This document shows positions 1 through 7,035 of a stretch of 8,228 bases of DNA, piece by piece. Source of the DNA: Kiritimatiellia bacterium (GTDB taxonomy: Bacteria; Verrucomicrobiota; Kiritimatiellia; RFP12; UBA3636). The DNA lies in the NCBI GenBank assembly GCA_017450425.1, contig JAFSUV010000068.1:1-8228 (forward strand). The letters run 5' to 3'. How positions within the stretch are numbered: position 1 is the first letter of the stretch; each line of letters starts with the position of its first letter. Below the pieces are notes generated by a model. That model saw only the letters and a program-made list of their open reading frames with translations, was not told the origin of the DNA and made no database searches. The position numbers were made by a program, and so were the translations under genes.

Positions 1-1
1 C

Positions 2-1621
2 GGCGGCCGGAGCCGCTTCGGGCGCGGCCGGAGCCATTATCTCCTCCAAAGCGCGGATTTGCTCTTCGAGATACGAAGCGGTGACTGCGGTGTCGGTGTT
101 TTTCTCGAGTGCGGACTTGTACGCCTTCAGTGCGGCGGCATACGCCTCTGCGGCCTTGCCGGCCTCGCCGGCGTTTTTCCAGATGTCGCCGATGCGCTTC
201 TCGTTGTTGGCGATGATCGTCTCGCGGCTGAAGGCGATGTCGGACGTGGGGTCGTGCTGCGTTTCGTCGGGCAGAAGCTCCATGAACTTGCGGAAATTCT
301 TGACCGCTTCCGGAGCGTCGCCGGCGGCGAGCGCCTTGTGCGCAAGGATTTTGGCGCGCGTCATGCTGTGCCAGGAGTCGTCGTGATCCGAAAGGCCGGC
401 GTCGATGATCGCGAGGGCGTCGTCGTAGTTTTCGAGCAAGAACGCGGCGTCGAGGGCATACGCCTTGAGCGACTCCTCCTCGCCCTTCGCGGTGGCCTGC
501 TCGCGCAGGAGCTTGCCGATGGAGTCCATCTCGCGCAGGACGGCCTCGTTGTCGATGATCTTGTAGAAATTGTGGATGAAAATCGAGATGAGCCGGTTCG
601 GCGCGAACTGCTTCTGCATGAGGACGTTGAAGCGCACGGGATAGAGCGCCACTCGGTCCGCATCGCCTTCGACGACGCTGTCGATCCATTTGCGGGCGGC
701 GGAAAAGCGCGTGATGGGCAGCTCGGCGAACCTGTCATCGAGAACGATCGCCTCGGCCATTTTCTCGACCGCTTCGGCGTTGCCGGCGGCCGCCGCCGCG
801 CGAAACAGCTCGGAAAGCCCCTGCGAAAACTGCGTGTCCGGCAGCAGTTCGGACAACTCGGCAAACGAAGCGATGGCGGCTTCAAAGTCGCCCTTTGCCG
901 CAAAGAGGCGCAGCCGCAACCCGTTGGCGACCTTTGCAAACTCCGGCTCGTCCGTGCGGGCGGCGAGATTCTCCACGATGCTCTCGACAAGCGCCACGTC
1001 CTTGGCCGCGAGGGCGGACTGCGCGAAGCGGGTCGCTATCGGGGAGGCGACGTTCGGCGGGAAATCGCGGATCGCCGCGCCGAGCGCCTCGATGGCGCCT
1101 TCCTTGTTGCCGGCGGCGAGGCACCCGGAGGCGACCCACTCGGTGGCTGCGGCGCGTACGCTCAGCGGCAGATCCTGGGCGGTCAACGTGCGCGCCCAGT
1201 CGAGCGCGCCCTCGGTGTCGCCGCAATCCATGAGGTAGCCGTAGATGAGGTCGTGCCGGGGCGTGTCGCCGTCCGGCGCCGTGCGGAGCGCGGCAAGATA
1301 CCGGGACTTCGCTTCCTCGACCTGCGCCGTGAACAGCAGGTAGCGGATGAAGGTGTTGAACATCTGGTCGCGGAACGGCTCGAACCTGGCGTCCGTCAGC
1401 GCCTCGGCGAAGACGCGCGTCGCCTCGTTCGTGTCGCCGGCCGTCAGTATCGAATCGACCTTTTCGAAGAGTTCGAACATCGGGCTTTCGTCGAATACCA
1501 CTTCGGGATTGTCCAGCCCGGCCTCGACGCCCGCATCGGCGGACGAATCGCCTTTCTTGGAGCATCCGGCAAAAAGCGCGGCGGCGCAGAGCGCCGGGAG
1601 AACGTAGTGCAATGTTTTCAT
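2..1621 (-). CDS. Probable TPR-type lipoprotein, 3' end beyond window
   Basis: The frame is open for 540 codons without a stop and leaves the window at its left edge, so the C-terminus is missing. The N-terminus reads MKTLHYVLPALCAAALFAGC: a short positive n-region, a hydrophobic core and a lipobox-like LFAGC, followed by polar residues (SKKGDSS). It is therefore probably a lipid-anchored protein facing the periplasm or outer membrane. The rest is mostly alpha-helical, Ala/Leu/Glu-rich, with TPR/Sel1-like helical pairs. The clearest are near residues 480-510 (RIGDIWKNAGEAGKAAEAYA) and 440-455 (GDAPEAVKNFRKFMELLPDE). The last visible residues form an Ala/Pro-rich stretch (MAPAAPEAAPAA). An in-frame ATG four codons upstream (1633) is an equally possible start; neither has a clear Shine-Dalgarno. 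The exact function is unknown; TPR lipoproteins commonly serve as assembly scaffolds. It is transcribed divergently from dxs. Confidence 0.8.
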   Translation of the reverse strand, partial: MKTLHYVLPALCAAALFAGCSKKGDSSADAGVEAGLDNPEVVFDESPMFELFEKVDSILTAGDTNEATRVFAEALTDARFEPFRDQMFNTFIRYLLFTAQVEEAKSRYLAALRTAPDGDTPRHDLIYGYLMDCGDTEGALDWARTLTAQDLPLSVRAAATEWVASGCLAAGNKEGAIEALGAAIRDFPPNVASPIATRFAQSALAAKDVALVESIVENLAARTDEPEFAKVANGLRLRLFAAKGDFEAAIASFAELSELLPDTQFSQGLSELFRAAAAAGNAEAVEKMAEAIVLDDRFAELPITRFSAARKWIDSVVEGDADRVALYPVRFNVLMQKQFAPNRLISIFIHNFYKIIDNEAVLREMDSIGKLLREQATAKGEEESLKAYALDAAFLLENYDDALAIIDAGLSDHDDSWHSMTRAKILAHKALAAGDAPEAVKNFRKFMELLPDETQHDPTSDIAFSRETIIANNEKRIGDIWKNAGEAGKAAEAYAAALKAYKSALEKNTDTAVTASYLEEQIRALEEIMAPAAPEAAPAA

Positions 1622-1652
1622 GATCGTTTGCATGGATTGTGGACGAAGAGAG

Positions 1653-1668
1653 CGCACAGACTTGTGCG
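1653..1668. repeat. Perfect 6-bp inverted repeat in the lipoprotein leader
   Basis: CGCACA, a GACT spacer, then TGTGCG: a perfect 6-bp inverted repeat in the divergent intergenic region, inside the predicted 5' leader of the minus-strand lipoprotein gene. It could fold into a small RNA hairpin or be a dyad operator. There is no T-tract after it in either direction, so it does not look like an intrinsic terminator. Chance occurrence in GC-rich DNA is quite possible. Confidence 0.3.
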
Positions 1669-1689
1669 ACAGGCTTCGGAACGGGTCAA

Positions 1690-1698
1690 AGCATACCA
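1690..1698 (-). promoter_or_regulatory. Possible extended -10 promoter for the lipoprotein gene
   Basis: On the minus strand the sequence reads TGGTATGCT, which fits an extended -10 (TGn followed by a TATAAT-like hexamer with two mismatches). No convincing -35 hexamer lies 16-18 bp upstream, as is usual for extended -10 promoters. It would give a 5' leader of roughly 50-60 nt before the lipoprotein start. This is an inference from the sequence only. Confidence 0.35.
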
Positions 1699-1730
1699 CA
1701 TCCGGCGAAAAACTGCGGCGTTGAAAATCG

Positions 1731-1736
1731 TATAAT
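1731..1736 (+). promoter_or_regulatory. Consensus -10 box (TATAAT) of dxs
   Basis: A perfect TATAAT stands out in GC-rich DNA and ends 8 bp before the dxs ATG. Transcription would begin at about 1742-1745, giving a leaderless or nearly leaderless mRNA. There is no Shine-Dalgarno before the ATG (the preceding bases are ccgccgcc), and an in-frame TAA at 1733-1735 blocks any useful upstream start. No good -35 hexamer is visible at 16-18 bp spacing. Confidence 0.5.
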
Positions 1737-1744
1737 CCGCCGCC

Positions 1745-3505
1745 ATGGCGATATTGGACGAAATTTCCGCCCCCGCGGACGTGAAAAACCTGCCCGCCGC
1801 GCGGCTCGGCGAGCTGGCGGCCGCGGTGCGGGAGCGGATAATCCGCGCCACGGGCGAGTGCGGCGGCCACCTGTCGTCCAATCTCGGCGCGGTGGAGCTC
1901 GAGATCGCGCTGCTGCGCGTGTTCGATCCGCCGCGAGACGCCGTGCTGTTCGACGTCTCGCACCAGACTTACGCCTGGAAGATGCTCACGGGTCGCGCCG
2001 GCGCCTTTTCTTCCCTGCGCCGCACGGACGGCATTTCCGGGTTTCAAAGGCGCTGCGAATCGCCGATGGACGCCTTCGGCGCCGGCCACGCCGGCACCGC
2101 CCTTTCCGCCGCGATGGGATTCGCCGCCGCCAAAATGTGCGGCGCGTCTCCGGCCGGGGCGGTCGTCGCCGTCGTGGGCGACGCCGCCGCCGGCAACGGC
2201 ATTTCGCTCGAAGCCCTCGACGACCTCCTGGAGTCCGGGCTGCCGGTGCTGGTGGTCCTCAACGACAACTCTTCCGCCGCGCCGCCCGGCATCGCCGAAA
2301 GGTTCGCCGCCCACGCGCTGAAGAGCGTGGGGCCGATCGACGGGCACGACATCGGCCTCGTGGAAGAGAATCTCAAGCGCCTGCGCGACCTCGACGGCCC
2401 GCGGCTGCTGCGCGTCGCAACGCAAAAGGGACGGGGTTTCGCGCCGGCGGAGCGCGACCCGGAAGCGTGGCACTCGACGGGGCCGTTCGACCCGGAAACC
2501 GGCGTTCGCAGGGAGTGCAGGCCGGGATTCGTCTCGTGGAGCGACGCATTCGGCGACTTTCTCCTCGAGTGCGCAGAAAAAGACCCCGCGGTTTTCGCCA
2601 TCACGGCGGCGATGACGGCCGGAACGGGGCTTTCGCGCTTCGCCAAGGCGCTCCCAGGCAGATTTCGCGACGTTGGCATCCGCGAAGCGCACCAGGGGTC
2701 TTTCGCGGCCGGCCTCGCCGCTGCGGGGATGAAACCGGTCGTTGCGGTGTATTCGACCTTTTTCCAGCGGGAATGGGATTCGTTCGTGCACGATGCGGCG
2801 CTGCAGCGCCTCCCGGTGCTGCTCGCGCTCGACCGCGCCGGCGTGGTGCCGGGCGACGGCGCGACGCACCACGGCGTGTTCGACATCGCGCTGCTGCGTC
2901 CCGTGCCCGGCGTGGTCGTGATGCAGCCGCGCTCTCCGGCGCAGCTGCGGAGCATGGTGCGCACGGCGCTCGCGCCCGGTGCGCCTCCGTGCGCCATACG
3001 GTGGCCGCGCGGCGAAGTGCCGGACGATTCCGGCGCCGACAGCGGCGAACTTGTCCGGATCGGCAGCGCCGTGGAGATCTCCCGCACCGGCGCAAAGCCC
3101 AAAGTCGCGATCTGGACACTCGGCCCCGAGGACGCCTACGCGAGGCAAATCGCCGCCGCGCTCGTCGCGGCCGGGGTCGATTCCGCACATGTGGACGCAC
3201 GGTTCGCCAAGCCTGTCGATGAGGCGCTGCTCGCAAGGGAGGCCGAGGAAGGCGTCGAGGTTTTCTTCACTTGGGAAGACGGCGTCAAAACGGGCGGCTT
3301 CGGCGAAGAAGTGCGCGGCGCGCTCCAGAACCGCCCGGAAAAGCCCTCCGTGGTGGCGTTCGGCTGGCCTGACGAATTTCTTCCTCACGCCACGAGCCGC
3401 GAAGATTTGATGGCGCGCTGCGGCCTTGAGCCCGCCGCCGCCGCCGCCGCCATAATGGAGGCCCTGGCCGCCCGCCGGAAAAACTTCGCCGGATCCACGA
3501 ATTGA
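1745..3505 (+). CDS. dxs: 1-deoxy-D-xylulose-5-phosphate synthase (divergent, shortened)
   Basis: Thiamine-diphosphate enzyme of 586 residues. Dxs condenses pyruvate and glyceraldehyde-3-phosphate to DXP, the first step of the MEP isoprenoid pathway, in the cytoplasm. Visible motifs in order: GGHLSSNLG (H42), DVSHQTYAWKMLTGR (H73), GAGHAGTALS, a GD..NDN cofactor/metal motif (D146 to N173-N175), VGPIDGHD, then the transketolase-like Pyr domain with E314 in GIREAHQ, YSTFFQREWD (Y336, R342), DRAGVV, DGATHHG (D371, H375) and RWPRG (R419). The C-terminal domain has DARFAKP and EDGVKTGGFG. Two oddities: the usual GDG is GDA, and about 35-50 residues are missing between NDN and VGPIDGHD, where typical Dxs (about 620 residues) carries a mobile active-site loop. 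The start follows the -10 box directly. The proposed catalytic residues are kept, so I expect an active enzyme. A Dxs-like paralogue with another substrate remains possible. Confidence 0.9.
   Translation: MAILDEISAPADVKNLPAARLGELAAAVRERIIRATGECGGHLSSNLGAVELEIALLRVFDPPRDAVLFDVSHQTYAWKMLTGRAGAFSSLRRTDGISGFQRRCESPMDAFGAGHAGTALSAAMGFAAAKMCGASPAGAVVAVVGDAAAGNGISLEALDDLLESGLPVLVVLNDNSSAAPPGIAERFAAHALKSVGPIDGHDIGLVEENLKRLRDLDGPRLLRVATQKGRGFAPAERDPEAWHSTGPFDPETGVRRECRPGFVSWSDAFGDFLLECAEKDPAVFAITAAMTAGTGLSRFAKALPGRFRDVGIREAHQGSFAAGLAAAGMKPVVAVYSTFFQREWDSFVHDAALQRLPVLLALDRAGVVPGDGATHHGVFDIALLRPVPGVVVMQPRSPAQLRSMVRTALAPGAPPCAIRWPRGEVPDDSGADSGELVRIGSAVEISRTGAKPKVAIWTLGPEDAYARQIAAALVAAGVDSAHVDARFAKPVDEALLAREAEEGVEVFFTWEDGVKTGGFGEEVRGALQNRPEKPSVVAFGWPDEFLPHATSREDLMARCGLEPAAAAAAIMEALAARRKNFAGSTN
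3434..3451 (+). repeat. (GCC)6 triplet repeat in dxs
   Basis: Six uninterrupted GCC codons encode six alanines (residues 564-569) near the Dxs C-terminus, just after GLEP. Slippage by whole triplets would only change the length of this Ala run and would not break the frame. Confidence 0.6.
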
Positions 3506-3551
3506 CAGGGAGAGGCGCATTGAATATCATCGGCAGGCGAAACGGCAACAC

Positions 3552-3556
3552 GGGAG
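3552..3556 (+). promoter_or_regulatory. RBS supporting the ATG start of the HMA gene
   Basis: GGGAG lies 8 nt before the ATG at 3565. A competing purine-rich AGGGAGAGG at 3507-3515 precedes an in-frame TTG at 3520, so this site favours the ATG but does not fully decide the start. Confidence 0.5.
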
Positions 3557-3564
3557 TTTTCGGG

Positions 3565-3993
3565 ATGAATCCGGTTTTTCAGGCGTTTTTCGCGGTTCAA
3601 GGTCCGGCGGCGCCGGCGGGGCGCAGTTCGCTCGCCGGCAGGGCGATCATCGTCGTGTGCGTCATCGCCGCGATTGCGTGGGCGCTTCGCGAATCCGCGA
3701 AGCACTTCAAATGCGGCGGCGGATGCTGCGGCGGGGGCGCCATGCCGCCGCCCGTGCAGGAAGCGAAAAAGATCGGCGCCGTGGTCGCCACGCGCACGAT
3801 CGACATCGACGGCATGCACTGCATGAAATGCGTCTCGCGCGTACAGGCGGCGCTCGATGCGATCGACGGCGTGTCGAGCGACGTTTCGCTCGAGCCGCAA
3901 AGAGCCGTCGTCCGCATGGATCGCGAGGTTTCCGGCGAAGTCCTGCGCAAGGCGGTGGAGGATCAGGGCTTCGCGGTGCGTTCCATCGCCTGA
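3565..3993 (+). CDS. Membrane-anchored Cys-rich / HMA-domain metal-binding protein
   Basis: 142 residues from the ATG, which has GGGAG 8 nt upstream. A transmembrane helix spans about residues 26-41 (AIIVVCVIAAIAWAL). A short Cys-rich segment follows, CGGGCCGGG (C50, C54, C55), resembling the TM-plus-CxxCC layout of FeoB-associated Cys-rich membrane proteins. After a Pro-containing linker comes a complete HMA domain (about 76-142) with the metal motif GMHCMKC (C86, C89) and a beta-alpha-beta pattern ending EDQGFAV. HMA domains bind soft metals such as Cu(I), Zn or Cd and pass them to transporters. The protein is probably a metal-binding or chaperone protein tethered to the inner membrane. Topology is unclear because positive charges flank the helix on both sides. 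An upstream TTG (3520) with AGGGAGAGG before it would add 15 residues. It lies 59 bp after dxs, probably cotranscribed, and its stop lies inside the 3' end of recO. Confidence 0.75.
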   Translation: MNPVFQAFFAVQGPAAPAGRSSLAGRAIIVVCVIAAIAWALRESAKHFKCGGGCCGGGAMPPPVQEAKKIGAVVATRTIDIDGMHCMKCVSRVQAALDAIDGVSSDVSLEPQRAVVRMDREVSGEVLRKAVEDQGFAVRSIA

Positions 3994-4784
3994 TCCGCCG
4001 CCTTTTCGAGCGTTTCCAGCGCAAGGGCCCTGCCGCGCAGGGGTGCGTCCGGCAGGTGCGAATGGAGAAACAGGCCGAGAAACCGCATCAGCGCCGGCGT
4101 CGCGGCCGGGGTCTGCCTTAGAAAACTCGACGAAGGGCCGACGGACGGCGAATCGGCGAAAGCGTCGAAAAGCGCGGCGGCATCGACCGGGATGCGGAAC
4201 ACAGGATCGGACGGGTTAGCCGTCGTTTCATCCGGGGCGAGCGCCTTGCCGCCGAAGACGTCGAACCGCAGCGTCCTGCGCTCGGCGATGGAATGCCGGG
4301 TTTCGGCGTCCCCGAAATTCGGCCTGAGGCCGGCTTCCGCGAGGACCTTTGCCTCGAAGCGGGCGAAAAGGGCCGCAGAGGGCGCGTCGGCGGATCCGGC
4401 CAGGACGTCAAGCGACTCCACGAGCAGCCGGTACAGCCCGGGATGCGCCATGCCGGAATCGGAAACGGTGTCTGCGAGCGCCGCGAACCACGACGCGCAA
4501 AACGCCGCCCGCCAGTTCTCGCGAAGCGAATCGCGCCGGACGAGCGCCGTGCACTCGCGCCCGATGTGCAGGCCGTCGCGCGAACGGCCGTAGTAGAGCA
4601 GTTCGCAAGTCTGGAAGAGATCGTACTGGCCGAGGAAGCTGGACTTCGGCCGGGTCGCGCCCTTTATGGCGACCGCCACCCTGCGCCCCTCGCGGGTAAG
4701 CCACACCACGACGTGCGAAGTCCTGGAAAACGGATGGATGGCAAGCGCCACCGCCTCGGTCTTTACGATCTGCGGCGCGCTCAC
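3963..4784 (-). CDS. recO: DNA repair protein RecO
   Basis: RecO is a recombination mediator: with RecR it displaces SSB and loads RecA at gaps, and it anneals single strands. The 273-residue protein has an N-terminal OB-fold (about 5-80) with VKTEAVALAIHPFSRTSHVV and KGATRPKSSFLGQYDLF, typical of the family, followed by a helical domain. The C-terminal motif FLGLFLHSHLPDAPLRGR matches the family. The start is GTG within a GTGA overlap with the mgtE stop. There is no Shine-Dalgarno, so translation is probably coupled to mgtE. The reading frame runs open far upstream inside mgtE, but the homology begins only here. The Cys cluster that binds zinc in many bacterial RecO proteins after GLxPxF is absent: GLRPNFGDAETRH carries no cysteine, as in zinc-less RecO types. 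The 3' end overlaps the convergent HMA gene by 31 bp. Confidence 0.88.
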   Translation of the reverse strand: MSAPQIVKTEAVALAIHPFSRTSHVVVWLTREGRRVAVAIKGATRPKSSFLGQYDLFQTCELLYYGRSRDGLHIGRECTALVRRDSLRENWRAAFCASWFAALADTVSDSGMAHPGLYRLLVESLDVLAGSADAPSAALFARFEAKVLAEAGLRPNFGDAETRHSIAERRTLRFDVFGGKALAPDETTANPSDPVFRIPVDAAALFDAFADSPSVGPSSSFLRQTPAATPALMRFLGLFLHSHLPDAPLRGRALALETLEKAADQAMERTAKP

Positions 4785-6244
4785 GGCTGCACTTGCGGGA
4801 GGATGCGCGCGAGAAGGGCGAGCGAGACGCCGTAGTAGATCAGGAGTGCGGAAATGTCGTCCATCACCGAAATGAACGGCCCGGAGGCCACGGCGGTGTC
4901 GATTTTGAGCCTGTCCAGAACGATTGGCACGACGGCGCCGAAGCCGGCCGCGAACGTCATGGCGCAAAACAGGGCCAGGCCCGCGACCGACGCCACGGCG
5001 AACGGCGCGCACGCCGCGGTAAGCGCAGTCTTGTCCGCGGCCGTGGCGATCGCGGCGCGGCCGGAAGGGGTGGCGAACATTATCGCGAGGGCGCACAGGA
5101 AAATCCCCGCGCCGCAGATAAGCCCCATGAGGGCGCCGGTGCGCAGTTCGTGCAGGAAAAGCCGCCCGAGCGAATGCCGCCGGCCCGAACCGGAGGCGAT
5201 TTCGCGGATCATCAGGACCGAACTCTGCAACCCCGTGTTGCCGCCCATGCCCATCACGTTGGGGATGAAGGCCGCAAGGACGATGACAAGCGCAAAGTGG
5301 CTCTGGAACGAACTCATTATGGAGGCTGTGACGACGCCGCCGAGGAGCGTGATGAGGAGCCACGGCAGACGGTAGAAGCACGAGCGCCAGGCCGAGACGT
5401 TGCCGATCTCCTCGTCGCTGGCGCCGGCCATGGCGAGCAAATCCTCCTCGGCCTCTTCGCGGATGATGTCCGTGGCGTCATCGTGCGTGATGCGGCCGAG
5501 CAGGCGGCCGTCGCCATCCACCACGGGCACGACCGGCAGGTCGTACTTGGCCATGATCTCCGCCACTTCCTGCTGGTCGGCGTCGGAGCGGACGGCGTGC
5601 GTGTCCTCGTCGAGAATCAGCGAAAGCGGGGTGGCGGGTTCCTCCTTGTGGCGGAGGAGCTCCTGGATGGAAACCGTGCCGAGGAGGCGGCCGGAGGGAT
5701 CGACGACGAACACCTGATAGACGTGCTCGTCGTCTTCGTCGCTCGCCGCCACGGCGTCGAGGGCGTCGCGGACGGTGCCGCTCGCCGGCACCTCCACGAG
5801 GTCGGTCGTCATGATGCCGCCGGCGGAGTCCTCGGGGTACGTCATGAGGCGCGACACGTCCGCCGCGTTCTCTTCGTCCATCCCCTCGATGATCTTCGAC
5901 GACACCTCCTTGTCGCCGACCTCCCCCAGGACGTCCGCCGCATCGTCGGGCGCCATTTCGTTCACGATGTCGGCGGCGGCCTCGACGGGCAGCGCTTCCG
6001 CGAGGGCGGCGCCGAGGTCGGACGGGAGCTCGGCCATGACGTCCGGCTTCTGGTCCTCCGGAAGCGCCTTGAACAAATGCACGAGGTCGCCCAGCCCGTA
6101 GTGCGAGAGCAGCTCCGCCACGTCGGCCGGCGGCATGTCCCCCAGCTCCGAGGCGATCTGCCCCCAGAGCTCCTTGTACACGAGCTCGTCGAGCCGCTCC
6201 CTGCGATCCGCCGCTTCGGCGGTTGGACTAAGCTGTTCGGACAT
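4781..6244 (-). CDS. mgtE: Magnesium transporter MgtE
   Basis: Inner-membrane Mg2+ channel/transporter of 487 residues, slightly longer than the roughly 450 of well-studied MgtE. The domains are complete and in order. The acidic, helical MgtE_N domain (about 20-140) contains repeated LP..D..E-type motifs and ends YPEDSAGGIMTTD. Two CBS domains (about 143-200 and 205-262) act in the family as Mg2+ sensors closing the pore at high Mg2+; the second has YDLPVVPVVDGDGRLLGRIT. A linker helix follows, then five membrane helices (about 294-480). The transport signature PNVMGMGGNTGLQSS lies at 328-342, and the pore region AVASGPFISVMDDISALLIY at 451-470 keeps the acidic Mg2+-site residues (D462/D463). 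A loop at about 392-410 between membrane helices is rather long. Start: ATG with AAGGAAGAGG 6 nt upstream. It is 39 nt downstream of lptB and overlaps recO by 4 bp. Confidence 0.95.
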   Translation of the reverse strand: MSEQLSPTAEAADRRERLDELVYKELWGQIASELGDMPPADVAELLSHYGLGDLVHLFKALPEDQKPDVMAELPSDLGAALAEALPVEAAADIVNEMAPDDAADVLGEVGDKEVSSKIIEGMDEENAADVSRLMTYPEDSAGGIMTTDLVEVPASGTVRDALDAVAASDEDDEHVYQVFVVDPSGRLLGTVSIQELLRHKEEPATPLSLILDEDTHAVRSDADQQEVAEIMAKYDLPVVPVVDGDGRLLGRITHDDATDIIREEAEEDLLAMAGASDEEIGNVSAWRSCFYRLPWLLITLLGGVVTASIMSSFQSHFALVIVLAAFIPNVMGMGGNTGLQSSVLMIREIASGSGRRHSLGRLFLHELRTGALMGLICGAGIFLCALAIMFATPSGRAAIATAADKTALTAACAPFAVASVAGLALFCAMTFAAGFGAVVPIVLDRLKIDTAVASGPFISVMDDISALLIYYGVSLALLARILPQVQP

Positions 6245-6250
6245 GCGATG

Positions 6251-6260
6251 CCTCTTCCTT
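6251..6260 (-). promoter_or_regulatory. Strong RBS of mgtE
   Basis: Read on the minus strand this is AAGGAAGAGG, 6 nt before the mgtE ATG. It fixes the start, and it implies that mgtE can be translated independently of lptB in the same transcript. Confidence 0.7.
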
Positions 6261-6283
6261 CTGGCGCCGGGGCGCCGCGCGGA

Positions 6284-7018
<735 letters not shown>

Positions 7019-7028
7019 GTCGCCGGCG

Positions 7029-7035
7029 CCTTCCT
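7029..7035 (-). promoter_or_regulatory. RBS of lptB
   Basis: AGGAAGG on the minus strand, about 10 nt before the lptB ATG. It overlaps the TAG stop codon of lptA, linking the end of lptA translation to lptB initiation. Confidence 0.65.

Noticed and set aside
882..1565. Minus-strand open frame of 227 codons
   Set aside because: A different frame of the lipoprotein gene, Arg/Gly-rich, with no motif or start signal.
59..1735. Long plus-strand open frame (558 codons)
   Set aside because: It is the exact codon-for-codon complement of the minus-strand lipoprotein gene. It stays open because GC-rich codons rarely give stops on the opposite strand. Its translation is Arg/Gly/Val-rich with no domain, while the minus strand gives a signal peptide and TPR-like helices.
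1639..3222. Plus-strand open frame overlapping dxs
   Set aside because: It is out of frame with dxs, extremely Arg-rich and without motifs: a shadow of the high-GC coding sequence.
3502..3504. TTG as start of the HMA gene
   Set aside because: It overlaps the dxs stop and has no RBS. The TTG at 3520 and the ATG at 3565 are both better supported, and the ATG is preferred.
4785..5381. Upstream extension of the recO frame inside mgtE
   Set aside because: RecO similarity begins only at the GTG overlapping the mgtE stop. The upstream 199 codons are the wrong frame of MgtE.
6263..6276. GGCGCC-gg-GGCGCC palindromes between lptB and mgtE
   Set aside because: The spacer of 2 nt is too short for a good hairpin loop and no T-tract follows, so it is not a terminator. 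Such motifs are common in GC-rich DNA.
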